Source: an uncultured Clostridia bacterium (GTDB lineage Bacteria; Bacillota; Clostridia; Oscillospirales; Ruminococcaceae). Taken from it: DNA of 61,195 nt. The stretch's first letter is position 1, and the number at the start of each line of letters is the position of its first letter. The stretch lies in contig CANQPB010000012.1 in the NCBI GenBank assembly GCA_947625615.1, forward strand, positions 1-61,195, in the 5' to 3' direction. The notes below the pieces were generated by a model, which had not been told where the DNA came from, made no database searches, and saw nothing but the letters and a program-made list of their open reading frames with translations. The position numbers and the translations under genes are program-made. This document shows, piece after piece, positions 1 to 7,469 of this stretch.

Positions 1-158
1 CCTATGTCAACGCTTTGGCAAAGGCGGGATTTGTAATCGAGCAAATGGTTGAGCAGACCGATGATGCAACGATGCATGCAGAAGGCGATATCAGTGCCAA
101 AGCCAAAAAAGCAAAAATGCTTCCCATTTCTGTTTTATTCAAGGCAAGAAAATTATAG
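1..158 (+). CDS. SAM-dependent methyltransferase, C-terminal fragment (partial)
   Basis: An open frame enters from the left edge and stops with TAG at 156-158, giving the last 51 residues of a protein that begins outside the window. The tail contains AKAGFVIEQMVEQ followed by a Lys-rich stretch and ends LPISVLFKARKL. A 'KAGF' helix followed by a final 'P..L.FKARK' beta strand is typical of the C-terminus of class I methyltransferases of the Methyltransf_11 type. The SAM-binding motifs would lie upstream and cannot be seen, so the substrate is unknown. The lipoprotein gene starts 46 bases downstream. Confidence 0.6.
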   Translation, partial: YVNALAKAGFVIEQMVEQTDDATMHAEGDISAKAKKAKMLPISVLFKARKL

Positions 159-204
159 AGAAAACTGCAGCCTTATATAGCCTGACCGAAAAGAGGTGAA
201 GAAT

Positions 205-603
205 ATGAAAAATAAAATCCTTCGCGCCATGGCGGCGCTGATTCTGGCGGCCGCGGTCATGGGGCTTGCGGCGTGCTCCGGCAGCGGGGCCGTAGATTTG
301 GGGCAGTATATCGCCGTGAAGTTTGCCGGGGCAAACGGCAGCGGCGAGGCGTTTTTTGACTTTGACTACGCCGGCTTCGAGCAGGACATGACCGCAAATC
401 TTAAGGACGGCGGCAGCGAGGCCGAGCTTGCAAAGATCGCGGCCGTGGAATTCACCTTCGAGCTCGACCGCTTCACCGAAAGCGGGCTCTCAAACGGCGA
501 TGCCGTCACCGTCACCGTAAGCTATGACGAGGAGATCGCCAAGGAGGCGGGTTTTTCCTTTAAAAACCCGAGCCGCACCTTTACCGTAGAGGGGCTTGAG
601 TAA
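205..603 (+). CDS. Small secreted lipoprotein of unknown function
   Basis: A 132-residue product. I chose the ATG at 205 over the in-frame GTG at 196 because the ribosome site AGAGGTG (192-198) lies 6 bases before the ATG and overlaps the GTG. Residues 1-24 form a signal peptide with a lipobox, GLAAC, so the mature protein should be lipidated on Cys and held on the outer face of the membrane. The rest is acidic with alternating short strands and a closing SFKNPSRTFTVEGL, suggesting a small beta domain such as an Ig-like or YDG-type repeat; I do not recognise a family. The stop codon TAA forms the end of the target duplication of the repeat inserted at 604-727. Confidence 0.75.
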   Translation: MKNKILRAMAALILAAAVMGLAACSGSGAVDLGQYIAVKFAGANGSGEAFFDFDYAGFEQDMTANLKDGGSEAELAKIAAVEFTFELDRFTESGLSNGDAVTVTVSYDEEIAKEAGFSFKNPSRTFTVEGLE

Positions 604-727
604 GATGTGGCCGAAACGGCCACATCAAGAAGATAGAAGTTAGAAATCAGATATCAGAATTTCAAGGTGTCGCCTGCGGCGACGCATCTAAATATTTCTG
701 ATAATGCGTGCGGAATGGACACTCCCC
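604..727 (-). repeat. MITE-like dispersed repeat, copy A (about 124 bp)
   Basis: The element reads, in its forward sense on the minus strand, from GGGGAGTGTCCATTCCGCAC to the terminal GGCCACATC. It has a GTCGCC/GGCGAC hairpin, a TCTAACTTCTA-like linker and a terminal ATGTGGCC/GGCCACAT hairpin. It is flanked by the direct repeat TTGAGTAA at 596-603 and 728-735. The left copy supplies the lipoprotein stop codon, so insertion left that gene intact. Related copies are at 12965-13087, 14965-15076 and, diverged, 5766-5945. Confidence 0.8.
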
Positions 728-767
728 TTGAGTAAGCCGTACTCAGAGCAGCTCCCGAAAAAACATT

Positions 768-803
768 GAAAAAAGACCGTACCCGTTTGGATACGGCCTT
801 TTT
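768..803. terminator. Bidirectional intrinsic terminator
   Basis: A GACCGTACCC...GGATACGGCC hairpin with A-rich 5' and T-rich 3' flanks lies between the convergent lipoprotein gene and the leftward operon ending at 816. It can terminate in either direction. Confidence 0.8.
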
Positions 804-815
804 GTTATGCGGATT

Positions 816-2105
816 TTACTGCGCTTCGCTTGAGCTTATCTCGCCTATTCTTATTGCGGTGACGTTATATTCCGTGTCGGTGGGGACGACGGTGTATATC
901 ATCGTCTTTTCAACGGTGTCAAGCGAGGGGATCCAGTTGGTTATCGGCAGACGGTAGCAAACCGTAAGCTCGGTGCCGCCGTCTTGGGGCTTCATCTCGG
1001 TTATCTCGGGGTAGTATGCCGGCGAGCGTGGATACGCCGGTATCCGATACATTCCCGAATCGGCGTCGTATTCAAAGGTTAGCTCGGTGTCGCCGACGGT
1101 CTTGTGGGTATAGCTGAGCCCCGGGCCGAAAAGCTTTGTTATCCTGCGGTCTATGTCGAGATAGGAGACCATGTAGGATCCCCCGGTGTATTCATAATAT
1201 ACCGACGGATTGAAGATGATGTCCCAGCATGCCGCCGTGATTATCACGTCTTCGTTCAGCGAAGCCGCGCCGTCGAAGGTGGGGGCGTCGCAGGCGACGA
1301 GCGGCATTATGAACTCCTCGAAATATCTCTCCTGTTCCGATGTGTCCCGGCGGTCTTTGACAACCTGCGATATCTTTATCCCGGTGGCCACAACGCCTAT
1401 CACCGCGAATATCAGCATGAACAGCCCGAACACCGCCTGGACGGCCTGCGAAAAGCTTATCGTGCGGGAAACTATCGGCTCCGGCTCGGCCTCCTCGTCG
1501 GGGTCGGTCAGGTCTGAGACGTCCTCGTCGAGGGCTTCAAGAATGTGCTCCTCAAGCTCCCAGTCGAACTTGAAGCGCTCCCTCAGGCGCTTTTCCTCGC
1601 CCGAGGTGATCTTATGCTCCTCAAATTCCTCTTTGTCTTCTTTGTCCGCTTCGCCCGCCTCGGGATTTGCGCCCCCCTCGGCTTTCATAAGCTTTGCCGC
1701 TTCGGCCTCGTAGTCGAAGATATGCGGCTTTTCGCGGCGCTTTTTCTCGCCGGAATGAGTGGTGTGAATCGTCTGGAAGCGGTTGTGCTTCGCCTTTTCC
1801 GAGGGCTCCGCCTCGGCGTTGTCTTCGGCTTCGGCCTCCGGCTTTTTCTCCTCCGAAGTTGTCTCGGATTCCTCTGCGGGGGCTTTCTTCTCCGGCTTTT
1901 GCTCGGCTTTATCCTCTTCTTTTTCCTCCGGGGTGGGGGAGGGTTCCGCTGCCTTATCAACCGCCGCCTCTGCGGGGTTTGCCTCGGGTTCCTCCGCGGG
2001 GGCGGTATCTTCGGGCTTAGGCTCCGCCGCTTTCGCCGAAGGCGCTAAGGTCTCGGCTTTGGCGCCGCTTGGCAGGGCGGATTTTCTCTTCTTTTTTTTG
2101 CTCAT
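816..2105 (-). CDS. Single-pass membrane protein with long acidic disordered N-terminus
   Basis: A 429-residue product starting MSKKKKRKS. Residues 1-130 are low complexity, rich in Glu, Ala, Pro and Lys, and probably disordered. Residues about 130-230 remain highly charged. One hydrophobic segment near residues 228-258 (FGLFMLIFAVIGVVATGI) is followed by an extracellular C-terminal domain of about 170 residues with Tyr-rich beta-like sequence. The topology is a cytoplasmic charged tail, one membrane span and an outer domain. I do not recognise a family. It is the last gene of the operon, 10 bases after proA, and is followed by the terminator at 768-803. The strong compositional bias makes the other frames open, so overlapping open frames here should be ignored. 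Confidence 0.75.
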   Translation of the reverse strand: MSKKKKRKSALPSGAKAETLAPSAKAAEPKPEDTAPAEEPEANPAEAAVDKAAEPSPTPEEKEEDKAEQKPEKKAPAEESETTSEEKKPEAEAEDNAEAEPSEKAKHNRFQTIHTTHSGEKKRREKPHIFDYEAEAAKLMKAEGGANPEAGEADKEDKEEFEEHKITSGEEKRLRERFKFDWELEEHILEALDEDVSDLTDPDEEAEPEPIVSRTISFSQAVQAVFGLFMLIFAVIGVVATGIKISQVVKDRRDTSEQERYFEEFIMPLVACDAPTFDGAASLNEDVIITAACWDIIFNPSVYYEYTGGSYMVSYLDIDRRITKLFGPGLSYTHKTVGDTELTFEYDADSGMYRIPAYPRSPAYYPEITEMKPQDGGTELTVCYRLPITNWIPSLDTVEKTMIYTVVPTDTEYNVTAIRIGEISSSEAQ

Positions 2106-2115
2106 ATAACTGACC

Positions 2116-3366
2116 TCACTGTCTTATCTGTCCGCTTCCGTTGATTATATACTTTACCGTCGTCAGCTCACGCAGACCCATCGGCCCGCGCGCGTGCAGC
2201 TTTGCGGTGGAGATTCCTATCTCGGCGCCCAGCCCGAATTCGAAGCCGTCGGTAAAGCGGGTTGAGGCGTTTACGTAAACCGCCGCGGCGTCTATTGCCG
2301 AGGTGAATTCCTCGGCGGCGGGCAGGCTGTCGGTGACAATGCATTCCGAATGCCCGGTGGAATATTTTCTTATGTGCTCAACGGCGTCGAAGATGTTGTC
2401 CACCACCTTAACGGCGAGGATATAGTCGAGATATTCCGTCGCCCAGTCCTCCTCGGTGGCGTCGGTTACCGAGCTCCCGAGGATCATCTTTGTTATTTTG
2501 CAGCCGCGGATCTCCACCCTGTGGGCGTCGAGGCGCTTTTTAAGCTTCGGAAGAAGCTCCTCGGCTATGTCGCGGTGAACAAGCACCGTCTCGCAGGCGT
2601 TGCACACCCCGGGGCGCTGCGTCTTTGCGTTGTCTATGATGTCTACCGCCATATTTATGTTTGCGGCGCTGTCGACATATATATGGCAGTTGCCGACTCC
2701 CGTTTCTATAACCGGTACGGTGGAATTTTCCACGCAGGAGCGTATAAGCCCCGCGCCTCCCCGCGGGATAAGCACGTCTACAAGCCCGTGGGCGTGCATC
2801 AAAGCGTTCGCCGATTCGTGCGAGGTGTCGGCAAGAAGCTGAATTGCGTTCTCCGGCAGACCCGCCTTTTTTACGCAGTCCCGCATTATAGCCGCAAGGA
2901 CGATATTGGTGCCTATGGCGTCGCTTCCGCCGCGAAGAATTGCCGCGTTGCCCGATTTAAGGCAGAGCGCCGCGGCGTCCACGGTGACGTTCGGCCGAGA
3001 TTCGTAGATTATCCCCACCACGCCGAGGGGAACCCTTACCTTTTTTATTCTAAGGCCGTTCGGCCTCGTCTCCCCCGAGATTACCTCCCCGACGGGATCC
3101 CCGAGATCCGCAACCTTAAGCACGCCCTCGGCAATGCCCTCTATCCGCTTTTCGTTGAGGTATAAGCGGTCGGTGAGGGTGCTTTTAACTCCCTTTGCCT
3201 CCGCCGCCTTTACGTCGGCGCGGTTCTGATCCAAAATGTCCCGCTTTCGGGATATAAGCTCGCGGGCGATAAGCCTTAAGGCCTCGTTTTTCTTTTCGGT
3301 TCCCGCCGAGGCGAGCCCGCGCGAAGCCTCCCTTGCGGATATGCCTATGGGTTCAAAATCAAACAT
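2116..3366 (-). CDS. proA: Glutamate-5-semialdehyde dehydrogenase (gamma-glutamyl phosphate reductase)
   Basis: A 416-residue cytoplasmic enzyme that reduces gamma-glutamyl phosphate with NADPH in the second step of proline synthesis. The sequence is full length and shows GVVGIIYESRPNVT, the long ALCLKSGNAAILRGG segment, IPRGGAGLI, and the active-site region VCNACETVLVH with the catalytic Cys. I chose the ATG at 3366 because GCAGGAGG lies 8 bases upstream; it overlaps the end of proB by 8 bases, indicating translational coupling. An upstream in-frame start would add 9 residues without its own ribosome site. Confidence 0.95.
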   Translation of the reverse strand: MFDFEPIGISAREASRGLASAGTEKKNEALRLIARELISRKRDILDQNRADVKAAEAKGVKSTLTDRLYLNEKRIEGIAEGVLKVADLGDPVGEVISGETRPNGLRIKKVRVPLGVVGIIYESRPNVTVDAAALCLKSGNAAILRGGSDAIGTNIVLAAIMRDCVKKAGLPENAIQLLADTSHESANALMHAHGLVDVLIPRGGAGLIRSCVENSTVPVIETGVGNCHIYVDSAANINMAVDIIDNAKTQRPGVCNACETVLVHRDIAEELLPKLKKRLDAHRVEIRGCKITKMILGSSVTDATEEDWATEYLDYILAVKVVDNIFDAVEHIRKYSTGHSECIVTDSLPAAEEFTSAIDAAAVYVNASTRFTDGFEFGLGAEIGISTAKLHARGPMGLRELTTVKYIINGSGQIRQ

Positions 3367-4156
3367 GGCGATCCTCCTGCTTTTTTGCCGCAAAAAGCGT
3401 TCCTATAATCCTGCCGTCGAACACGTCGTATAAATTCTCGGCGCGGGAGCCGTTTATGATCAGCATGTCTATCCCGTGGGCATTGGCGATCTTTGCGGCG
3501 CCTATCTTTGTGGCCATGCCGCCGGTGCCGAGCCGAGACCCCGCTCCCTCCGCGCAGCGCTCAATTTCTTCGGTTATGCCCTCCACGCGGGAGATAAGCT
3601 TTGCGTCGCCGAATTCCCGGGGATTTTTGTCGTAAAGCCCGTCTATGTCTGACATGATTATCAGAAGATCCGCCTTGACGAGCACCGAAACTATCGCTGC
3701 AAGGCTGTCGTTTTCGCCAACCTCAAGCTCCAGCTCGTCTATGGCTACAACGTCGTTTTCGTTGACTATAGGCACGGCCCCCGAATTTATTATCGCCTCA
3801 AGGGCGTTTAAGACGTTTTCCTTTCGCTCGTCCGAGATTACGTATTTTGTCAGCAGCACCTGCGCCACGGTGATGTTATAGCTGCCGAACAGGCGGCCGT
3901 ACATGTTCATAAGCTCGCACTGCCCGACGGCGGCGCACGCCTGCTTCGAGGGGGTGTCCTTCGGGCGCTCGCGAAGCCCCAGCCTCGACATTCCGAGGCC
4001 TATTGCTCCCGAGGTGACCAAAACTATCTCCACCCCGGAATTTTTTATGTCGGAAAGGGTTTTTACCAAGCCCTCGATATGCCTCAGATCGAAGCTGCCC
4101 GAGGGGTGGGTGAGCGTTGAGGTGCCCACCTTTACTACTACGCGGCGTTTGTCCAT
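3359..4156 (-). CDS. proB: Glutamate 5-kinase, short form without PUA domain
   Basis: A 265-residue kinase that phosphorylates glutamate, the first and normally proline-inhibited step of proline synthesis. VVVKVGTSTLTH near the N-terminus, VTSGAIGLGMSRL, IVNENDVVAIDEL, and GTGGMATKIGAAKIA are amino-acid-kinase motifs. The protein ends after the kinase domain, whereas enterobacterial ProB is about 100 residues longer with a C-terminal PUA domain. An ATG start at 4156 is preferred to the TTG at 4165, since the first matches the usual N-terminus. It starts 5 bases after the dehydrogenase stop and overlaps proA. Confidence 0.95.
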   Translation of the reverse strand: MDKRRVVVKVGTSTLTHPSGSFDLRHIEGLVKTLSDIKNSGVEIVLVTSGAIGLGMSRLGLRERPKDTPSKQACAAVGQCELMNMYGRLFGSYNITVAQVLLTKYVISDERKENVLNALEAIINSGAVPIVNENDVVAIDELELEVGENDSLAAIVSVLVKADLLIIMSDIDGLYDKNPREFGDAKLISRVEGITEEIERCAEGAGSRLGTGGMATKIGAAKIANAHGIDMLIINGSRAENLYDVFDGRIIGTLFAAKKQEDRHV

Positions 4157-4161
4157 AAAAA

Positions 4162-5118
4162 TCAACTCACAACATTATTTATGACGCTTCCCGAAAGATA
4201 TCCTTCGAGATTCTTTTTCACAAGCTCTATAAGCCTCAGCCTTGTTTCAAGCGGGGCCCAGGCTATATGCGGGGTTATCCAGCAGTTTTTCGCCCCCAAA
4301 AGAGGGCAGTTTTTATCCATAGGCTCAACGGTCAGAACGTCCGCCCCGAAGCCTGCGATAGTCCCGCTGTCAAGAGCCCGCCGCAGGGCGTGCTCGTCCG
4401 CAACTCCCCCGCGGGAGGTGTTTATCAAAATCGCCGTGGGCTTCATCATGGCGAGGGTGTCTTCGTTTATAAGTTTTTCGGTGGCCGGGGTGAGCGGGCA
4501 GTGAAGCGTTACAATGTCTGCGCGGCGCAAAAGATCCTCAAGGCTTAAAAATTCGGTGTCCGGCTCGTCCTTCGGAACGGTGCGGGTGTTTACCGTAACC
4601 TTCATATTGAACGCCCGGGCGATTTTTGCAACCGCCCTGCCTATCGCCCCGTAGCCGACTATGCCTATAGTCTTGCCGCTCAGCTCATAAAGCGGGGGGC
4701 CGAAATGAGTAAACAGCTTTGAAAAGCACCATTCTCCCCGGCCGGTATACTCCGCATAGCGGGAGACGCTCGAATAGTGGTAGAGTATAAGCGCGAAGGT
4801 GTGCTGCGCGACGGAATCGGTGGAATAGCCCGGCACGTTTGAGACCACCGCTCCGCGCTCCCTTGCGGCTTCAATGTCCACGTTGTTATATCCCGTTGCG
4901 AACACGCCGACGTATTTTAAATTCGGGCATTTTTCAAACACCTCGCGGCTTATCCGGCATTTGTTGGTAAGAACGGCCTCGGCGCTGCCTATGCGCTCGG
5001 CCACCTCGTCGGCCGTGGTGTAGTCGTATACCTCGGTGTCGCATAAAGAGGTGAGAGGTTCTAAAGACACGTCGCCGTCGGTGACGGTTGAGGCGTCCAA
5101 AATAACGGCTTTGATCAT
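4162..5118 (-). CDS. D-isomer specific 2-hydroxyacid dehydrogenase
   Basis: A 318-residue NAD(P)-dependent dehydrogenase resembling glycerate dehydrogenase/hydroxypyruvate reductase. The Rossmann motif GIVGYGAIG is at 152-160. The catalytic set is present: Arg236 (NTSRGG), Glu265 (VEPMD) and His284 (TPHIAW). The N-terminal lid has the VGVFATGYNNVD signature. The gene overlaps the preceding membrane-protein gene by 4 bases and is followed directly by proB. The substrate cannot be read from sequence; hydroxypyruvate, glyoxylate or another 2-keto acid are possible, and the proline link is only by location. Confidence 0.88.
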   Translation of the reverse strand: MIKAVILDASTVTDGDVSLEPLTSLCDTEVYDYTTADEVAERIGSAEAVLTNKCRISREVFEKCPNLKYVGVFATGYNNVDIEAARERGAVVSNVPGYSTDSVAQHTFALILYHYSSVSRYAEYTGRGEWCFSKLFTHFGPPLYELSGKTIGIVGYGAIGRAVAKIARAFNMKVTVNTRTVPKDEPDTEFLSLEDLLRRADIVTLHCPLTPATEKLINEDTLAMMKPTAILINTSRGGVADEHALRRALDSGTIAGFGADVLTVEPMDKNCPLLGAKNCWITPHIAWAPLETRLRLIELVKKNLEGYLSGSVINNVVS

Positions 5119-5570
5119 AGCTTGTCGTCCTCGAAAGCGTTTGAGATGATGTCGCCGGTGCTGTCGGCGTTAAGCTTCTGGCGCTCGGCCTTTACAAGCC
5201 TTGCTATGTCCTCCCGCTCGTCCTTTTGGGGCTCGCCCGAAGATCCGCCCGCGGAGGGGTCGTTGTCGCCGTCCGAGGCCTTTTTGGCGGCCTTTGCGGC
5301 GCGGTACTCCCCGAAAGAAGCCCAAGCGAGGATCGCGAAGAGAACTATCTCGCAGATCCCGACGGCGGTGGCGGTGGCGGCGTCGCCGTAAAGCTGCAGA
5401 ATTATTGTGGCGTCGCAGATGAGGATCCACAAAATTGAGGAGAGCGTGCGTTTGCGCATATAAATAAGGAGAAAGACGACGGTTGCGAAAATGCAGAAAC
5501 CGACGTGAAGCCCGACGGGCATCGGTGCGAAGCGGCTGCGAAGCTCGGCAGCCTGAGCGGCTGATATCAT
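5115..5570 (-). CDS. Small integral membrane protein with charged tail
   Basis: A 151-residue product with three probable membrane spans in residues 15-90 (GLHVGFCIFATVVFLLIYM, ILWILICDATIILQLYG, AVGICEIVLFAILAWASF), then a Lys/Glu/Asp-rich cytoplasmic tail. No family is recognised. It is the first gene of the leftward operon leading into the dehydrogenase, proB and proA, and overlaps the dehydrogenase start by 4 bases (ATGA). It starts at an ATG after a GAAAGGAAG ribosome site. Confidence 0.7.
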   Translation of the reverse strand: MISAAQAAELRSRFAPMPVGLHVGFCIFATVVFLLIYMRKRTLSSILWILICDATIILQLYGDAATATAVGICEIVLFAILAWASFGEYRAAKAAKKASDGDNDPSAGGSSGEPQKDEREDIARLVKAERQKLNADSTGDIISNAFEDDKL

Positions 5571-5765
5571 GAATAACTTCCTTTCGGTTATGGGTTTTAG
5601 ACATTATTATGTTATTATAGCATAAAGCCGAAGGCTTTGTGCTATAATTAGCCATCTTTTGCGGTTCCCGACGAAGTCGGGGAGCAAAAGGGCGACTTAA
5701 AATAAATTATAATAATCGCTTGCGATTATTATATCACATATCGATTAAAAATGCAACCGAAAAAA

Positions 5766-5945
5766 CGAGGAGTGTTTATTCCGCATGCATGCACGAATTA
5801 CCGGAGAAATTCTGACCTCTGACATCTAATTTCTGTTTTCTGATGCGGCCGTCAGGCCGCATCTAACCGAGGAAGTTCATTCCGCATGCATGCACGTATT
5901 ACCGGAGAAATTCTGACCTCCGACGTCCGACATCTGTTTTCTTTA
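5766..5945 (+). repeat. Diverged tandem copies of the dispersed repeat
   Basis: Two direct copies, 5766-5867 and 5868-5945, share GAGGA.GT..ATTCCGCATGCATGCACG.ATTACCGG-type sequence (shown here as a pattern) and ATTCTGACCTC. The first ends in a GATGCGGCC...GGCCGCATC hairpin equivalent to the GATGTGGCC hairpin of the other copies. The starts match the GGAGTGTCCATTCCGCACGC end of copies A and E. The central GTCGCC hairpin is missing. AACGAGG and AACCGAGG precede the two copies, an imperfect duplication. Confidence 0.6.
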
Positions 5946-6018
5946 TAGCGCGGGGCGAAAAAATCGGGGTTGAAATTTGGGCAGATTCAACAAATCGCCA
6001 AAAAATCAAAAAAAGGGG

Positions 6019-6047
6019 TTGCATATTTTCCGGGAATGTGGTATTAT
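6019..6047 (+). promoter_or_regulatory. Promoter of tRNA-Ala
   Basis: TTGCAT (6019-6024) and TATTAT (6042-6047) are separated by 17 bases and lie about 50 bases upstream of the tRNA 5' end. Confidence 0.6.
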
Positions 6048-6097
6048 AACTGTCAGCGGCCAAGGCGAAAGCGGGGCCGCGGGAAAAGTTTCAACTT

Positions 6098-6173
6098 GGG
6101 GTATTAGCGCAGTTGGAAGCGCGCCACACTGGCAGTGTGGAGGTCACGGGTTCGAATCCCGTATGCTCCACCA
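6098..6173 (+). tRNA. tRNA-Ala (anticodon GGC)
   Basis: A full 76-nt cloverleaf with encoded CCA at 6171-6173. The acceptor arm GGGGTAT pairs with ATGCTCC and contains the G3-U70 pair that marks alanine tRNAs. The anticodon arm is CCACA-CTGGCAG-TGTGG with GGC reading GCC codons. The T arm is ACGGG-TTCGAAT-CCCGT. The last 9 bases, GCTCCACCA, recur at 11069-11077, so the 3' end is a likely integration site; the gene stays intact. Confidence 0.96.
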
Positions 6174-6197
6174 AAGTCACAAGTGGCGAACCTTTTT
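6165..6197. repeat. Putative left attachment site with inverted repeat
   Basis: Direct-repeat core GCTCCACCA (6165-6173), 12 spacer bases, then GCGAACCTTTTT (6186-6197), whose inverse lies near the other end. In the 5 bases before the core, CGTAT here and CGTCG at the right end also share CGT. Confidence 0.6.
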
Positions 6198-6267
6198 GAC
6201 ATGGTAATTGTCAAAAACGTGTTCGCGCTTGTCTATCGCACAGCGGTTTATGGCCGCTGAAAAAGAA

Positions 6268-6303
6268 GCCCGGAACGGCTCGCCGTTCTGGGCCTATTTT
6301 TTT
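6268..6303 (+). terminator. Intrinsic terminator downstream of tRNA-Ala
   Basis: GCCCGGAACGG-CTCG-CCGTTCTGGGC hairpin followed by TATTTTTTT. It would end tRNA transcription and shield the element interior. Confidence 0.85.
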
Positions 6304-6383
6304 CGCGTCCGGCTATCCCCCTAAGAGGGGCCCCTGCCGGACAGATACAGGCGCGGAAGAGCCCCGCCGCAGACGGCAAAACA

Positions 6384-6557
6384 ATTTCCCCACAGTGGGG
6401 AAAATACCTAAAAAACGCATTTTCCCCAGCGACACAGCAAGGCGAAAACCGTGGGGAAAATCAATGCGGCTATTTCGGGGCTAATCGGTGTGTTTTCCCC
6501 AGTGGGGAAAATCGTCCCCACGTTTTGAGGCCGTTTCAATCCCATGTGGGGAAAATC
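6384..6557. repeat. Iteron-like cluster of GTGGGGAAAAT motifs
   Basis: GGGGAAAAT-type half sites occur in both orientations across about 170 bp. There is a near-perfect inverted pair at 6384-6405 (ATTTCCCCAC / GTGGGGAAAAT), facing sites at 6419-6427 and 6451-6461, another inverted pair at 6493-6511, then CCCCAC at 6515-6521 and GTGGGGAAAAT at 6547-6557. No gene is present. Such clustering suits a replication-initiator or regulator binding region; no matching protein gene is visible. Confidence 0.6.
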
Positions 6558-6660
6558 GGGAATCCCGATATAGCCGCCGAAACACCGCAAAACAGCCGCC
6601 CGATGGACGTGAAAACTAAAAAACACCCCCGCAAGGAAAAAGGGCATAAGGGGCGGCGAC

Positions 6661-6881
6661 ACATACTGCGTATGTGCCCGGCATAGCCGGGACCGCTGTC
6701 CCGCCTTGCGGCGGGTCATCTCTGCGGCTGCTCGGCAGCCTTGAGACCCTTACTGCGCCCCCTGCCGGGGGCTTGCCCTTGACCGATAAGTCGGTCAAGG
6801 GCGCCCTGACGCTCCTCGGACAAGCCTCGGAGCATAAAAAAACACGGAGGCTTCGCCTCCGCGGGCGCCCCTGCGGGGCGC
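6661..6881. repeat. Array of nine short hairpins
   Basis: Consecutive inverted repeats with tiny loops fill 221 bp: 6661-6675, 6677-6691, 6700-6715, 6726-6740, 6757-6772, 6776-6801, 6811-6833, 6845-6861 and 6865-6881. The stems differ in sequence (for example CCCGGC/GCCGGG, CGGAGGC/GCCTCCG, GCGCCCC/GGGGCGC), so this is not a simple tandem repeat. No ORF with a ribosome site is seen in this part of 6174-7469. Confidence 0.6.
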
Positions 6882-7132
6882 TGTTAAACATTCTGTCACA
6901 ACCTCCGGCAAGTTTGCGCTTTTGATTGTACCCTTTCCCTCCCGTGAGCGCGCAAGAGTGCGCCCTATGGGCGCGGTCCGGTTTTTGGATATACAGATAT
7001 CCCCTGTGTGATATTTGTGTATCTCCGGCAAAAAACGGAACTGAAAGAAAGGAGCGTATAGATAAATGAAACAGCCAAGACCGCCGTCCGCGCATATTCC
7101 GACATAAAGGGCAAAAAATTTGGCGAAAACAC

Positions 7133-7161
7133 TTGAAAAAATGTTCGCCGCAATATATAAT
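7133..7161 (+). promoter_or_regulatory. Promoter upstream of the element lipoprotein
   Basis: TTGAAA (7133-7138) and TATAAT (7156-7161) with a 17-base spacer. Transcription from here gives a leader of about 300 nt before the ATG at 7470. The leader contains a GACTGTG/CACAGTC hairpin (about 7183-7214) and a GCCGC/GCGGC stem just before the ribosome site, and may be a structured regulatory leader. I cannot assign it to a known RNA family. Confidence 0.6.
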
Positions 7162-7469
7162 GTAAATGAGACAATTAAGGCAGACTGTGAGGCGTTAGCA
7201 GCACCCCACAGTCCTATGCAGGAGCCATAACCTCCCACACAGCTTGAAATCAAGCGCCAATCTCATTATAACCTATTCTTTTGTATTTTACAAGAGGTAA
7301 GTATAATAGTTTGTGTGTCCTTATTTTGGCGGTGCAGGAGTATACCCTGCGCCGCCTTATTGTCTCAATGGGAACGCCTGCGGGGGACGGGAAGGAAGTA
7401 CCACCCCCAAGGGCAAGTACCGTTGAGAATTCAAAGCCGCAAGAGCGGCAATAAGGAGGAAACACAACT

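Larger units (their letters stand above)
5571..6097. other. Gene-free spacer between the proline operon and tRNA-Ala
   Basis: No convincing ORF. It holds several small hairpins (for example AAGCC...GGCTT at 5624-5637 and ATAATCG...CGATTAT near 5712-5733), two diverged tandem copies of the dispersed repeat (5766-5945), and the tRNA promoter at 6019-6047. Confidence 0.6.

Noticed and set aside
6186-6197. The GCGAACCTTTTT match as part of a tRNA terminator only
   Set aside because: Its exact inverse occurs at the matching distance from the other direct repeat (11043-11054), which a terminator would not explain; the real terminator is at 6268-6303.
7166-7198. A 10-codon ORF (MRQLRQTVRR) right after the element promoter
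   Set aside because: No ribosome site precedes it and it forms part of a hairpin stem; too short to support.
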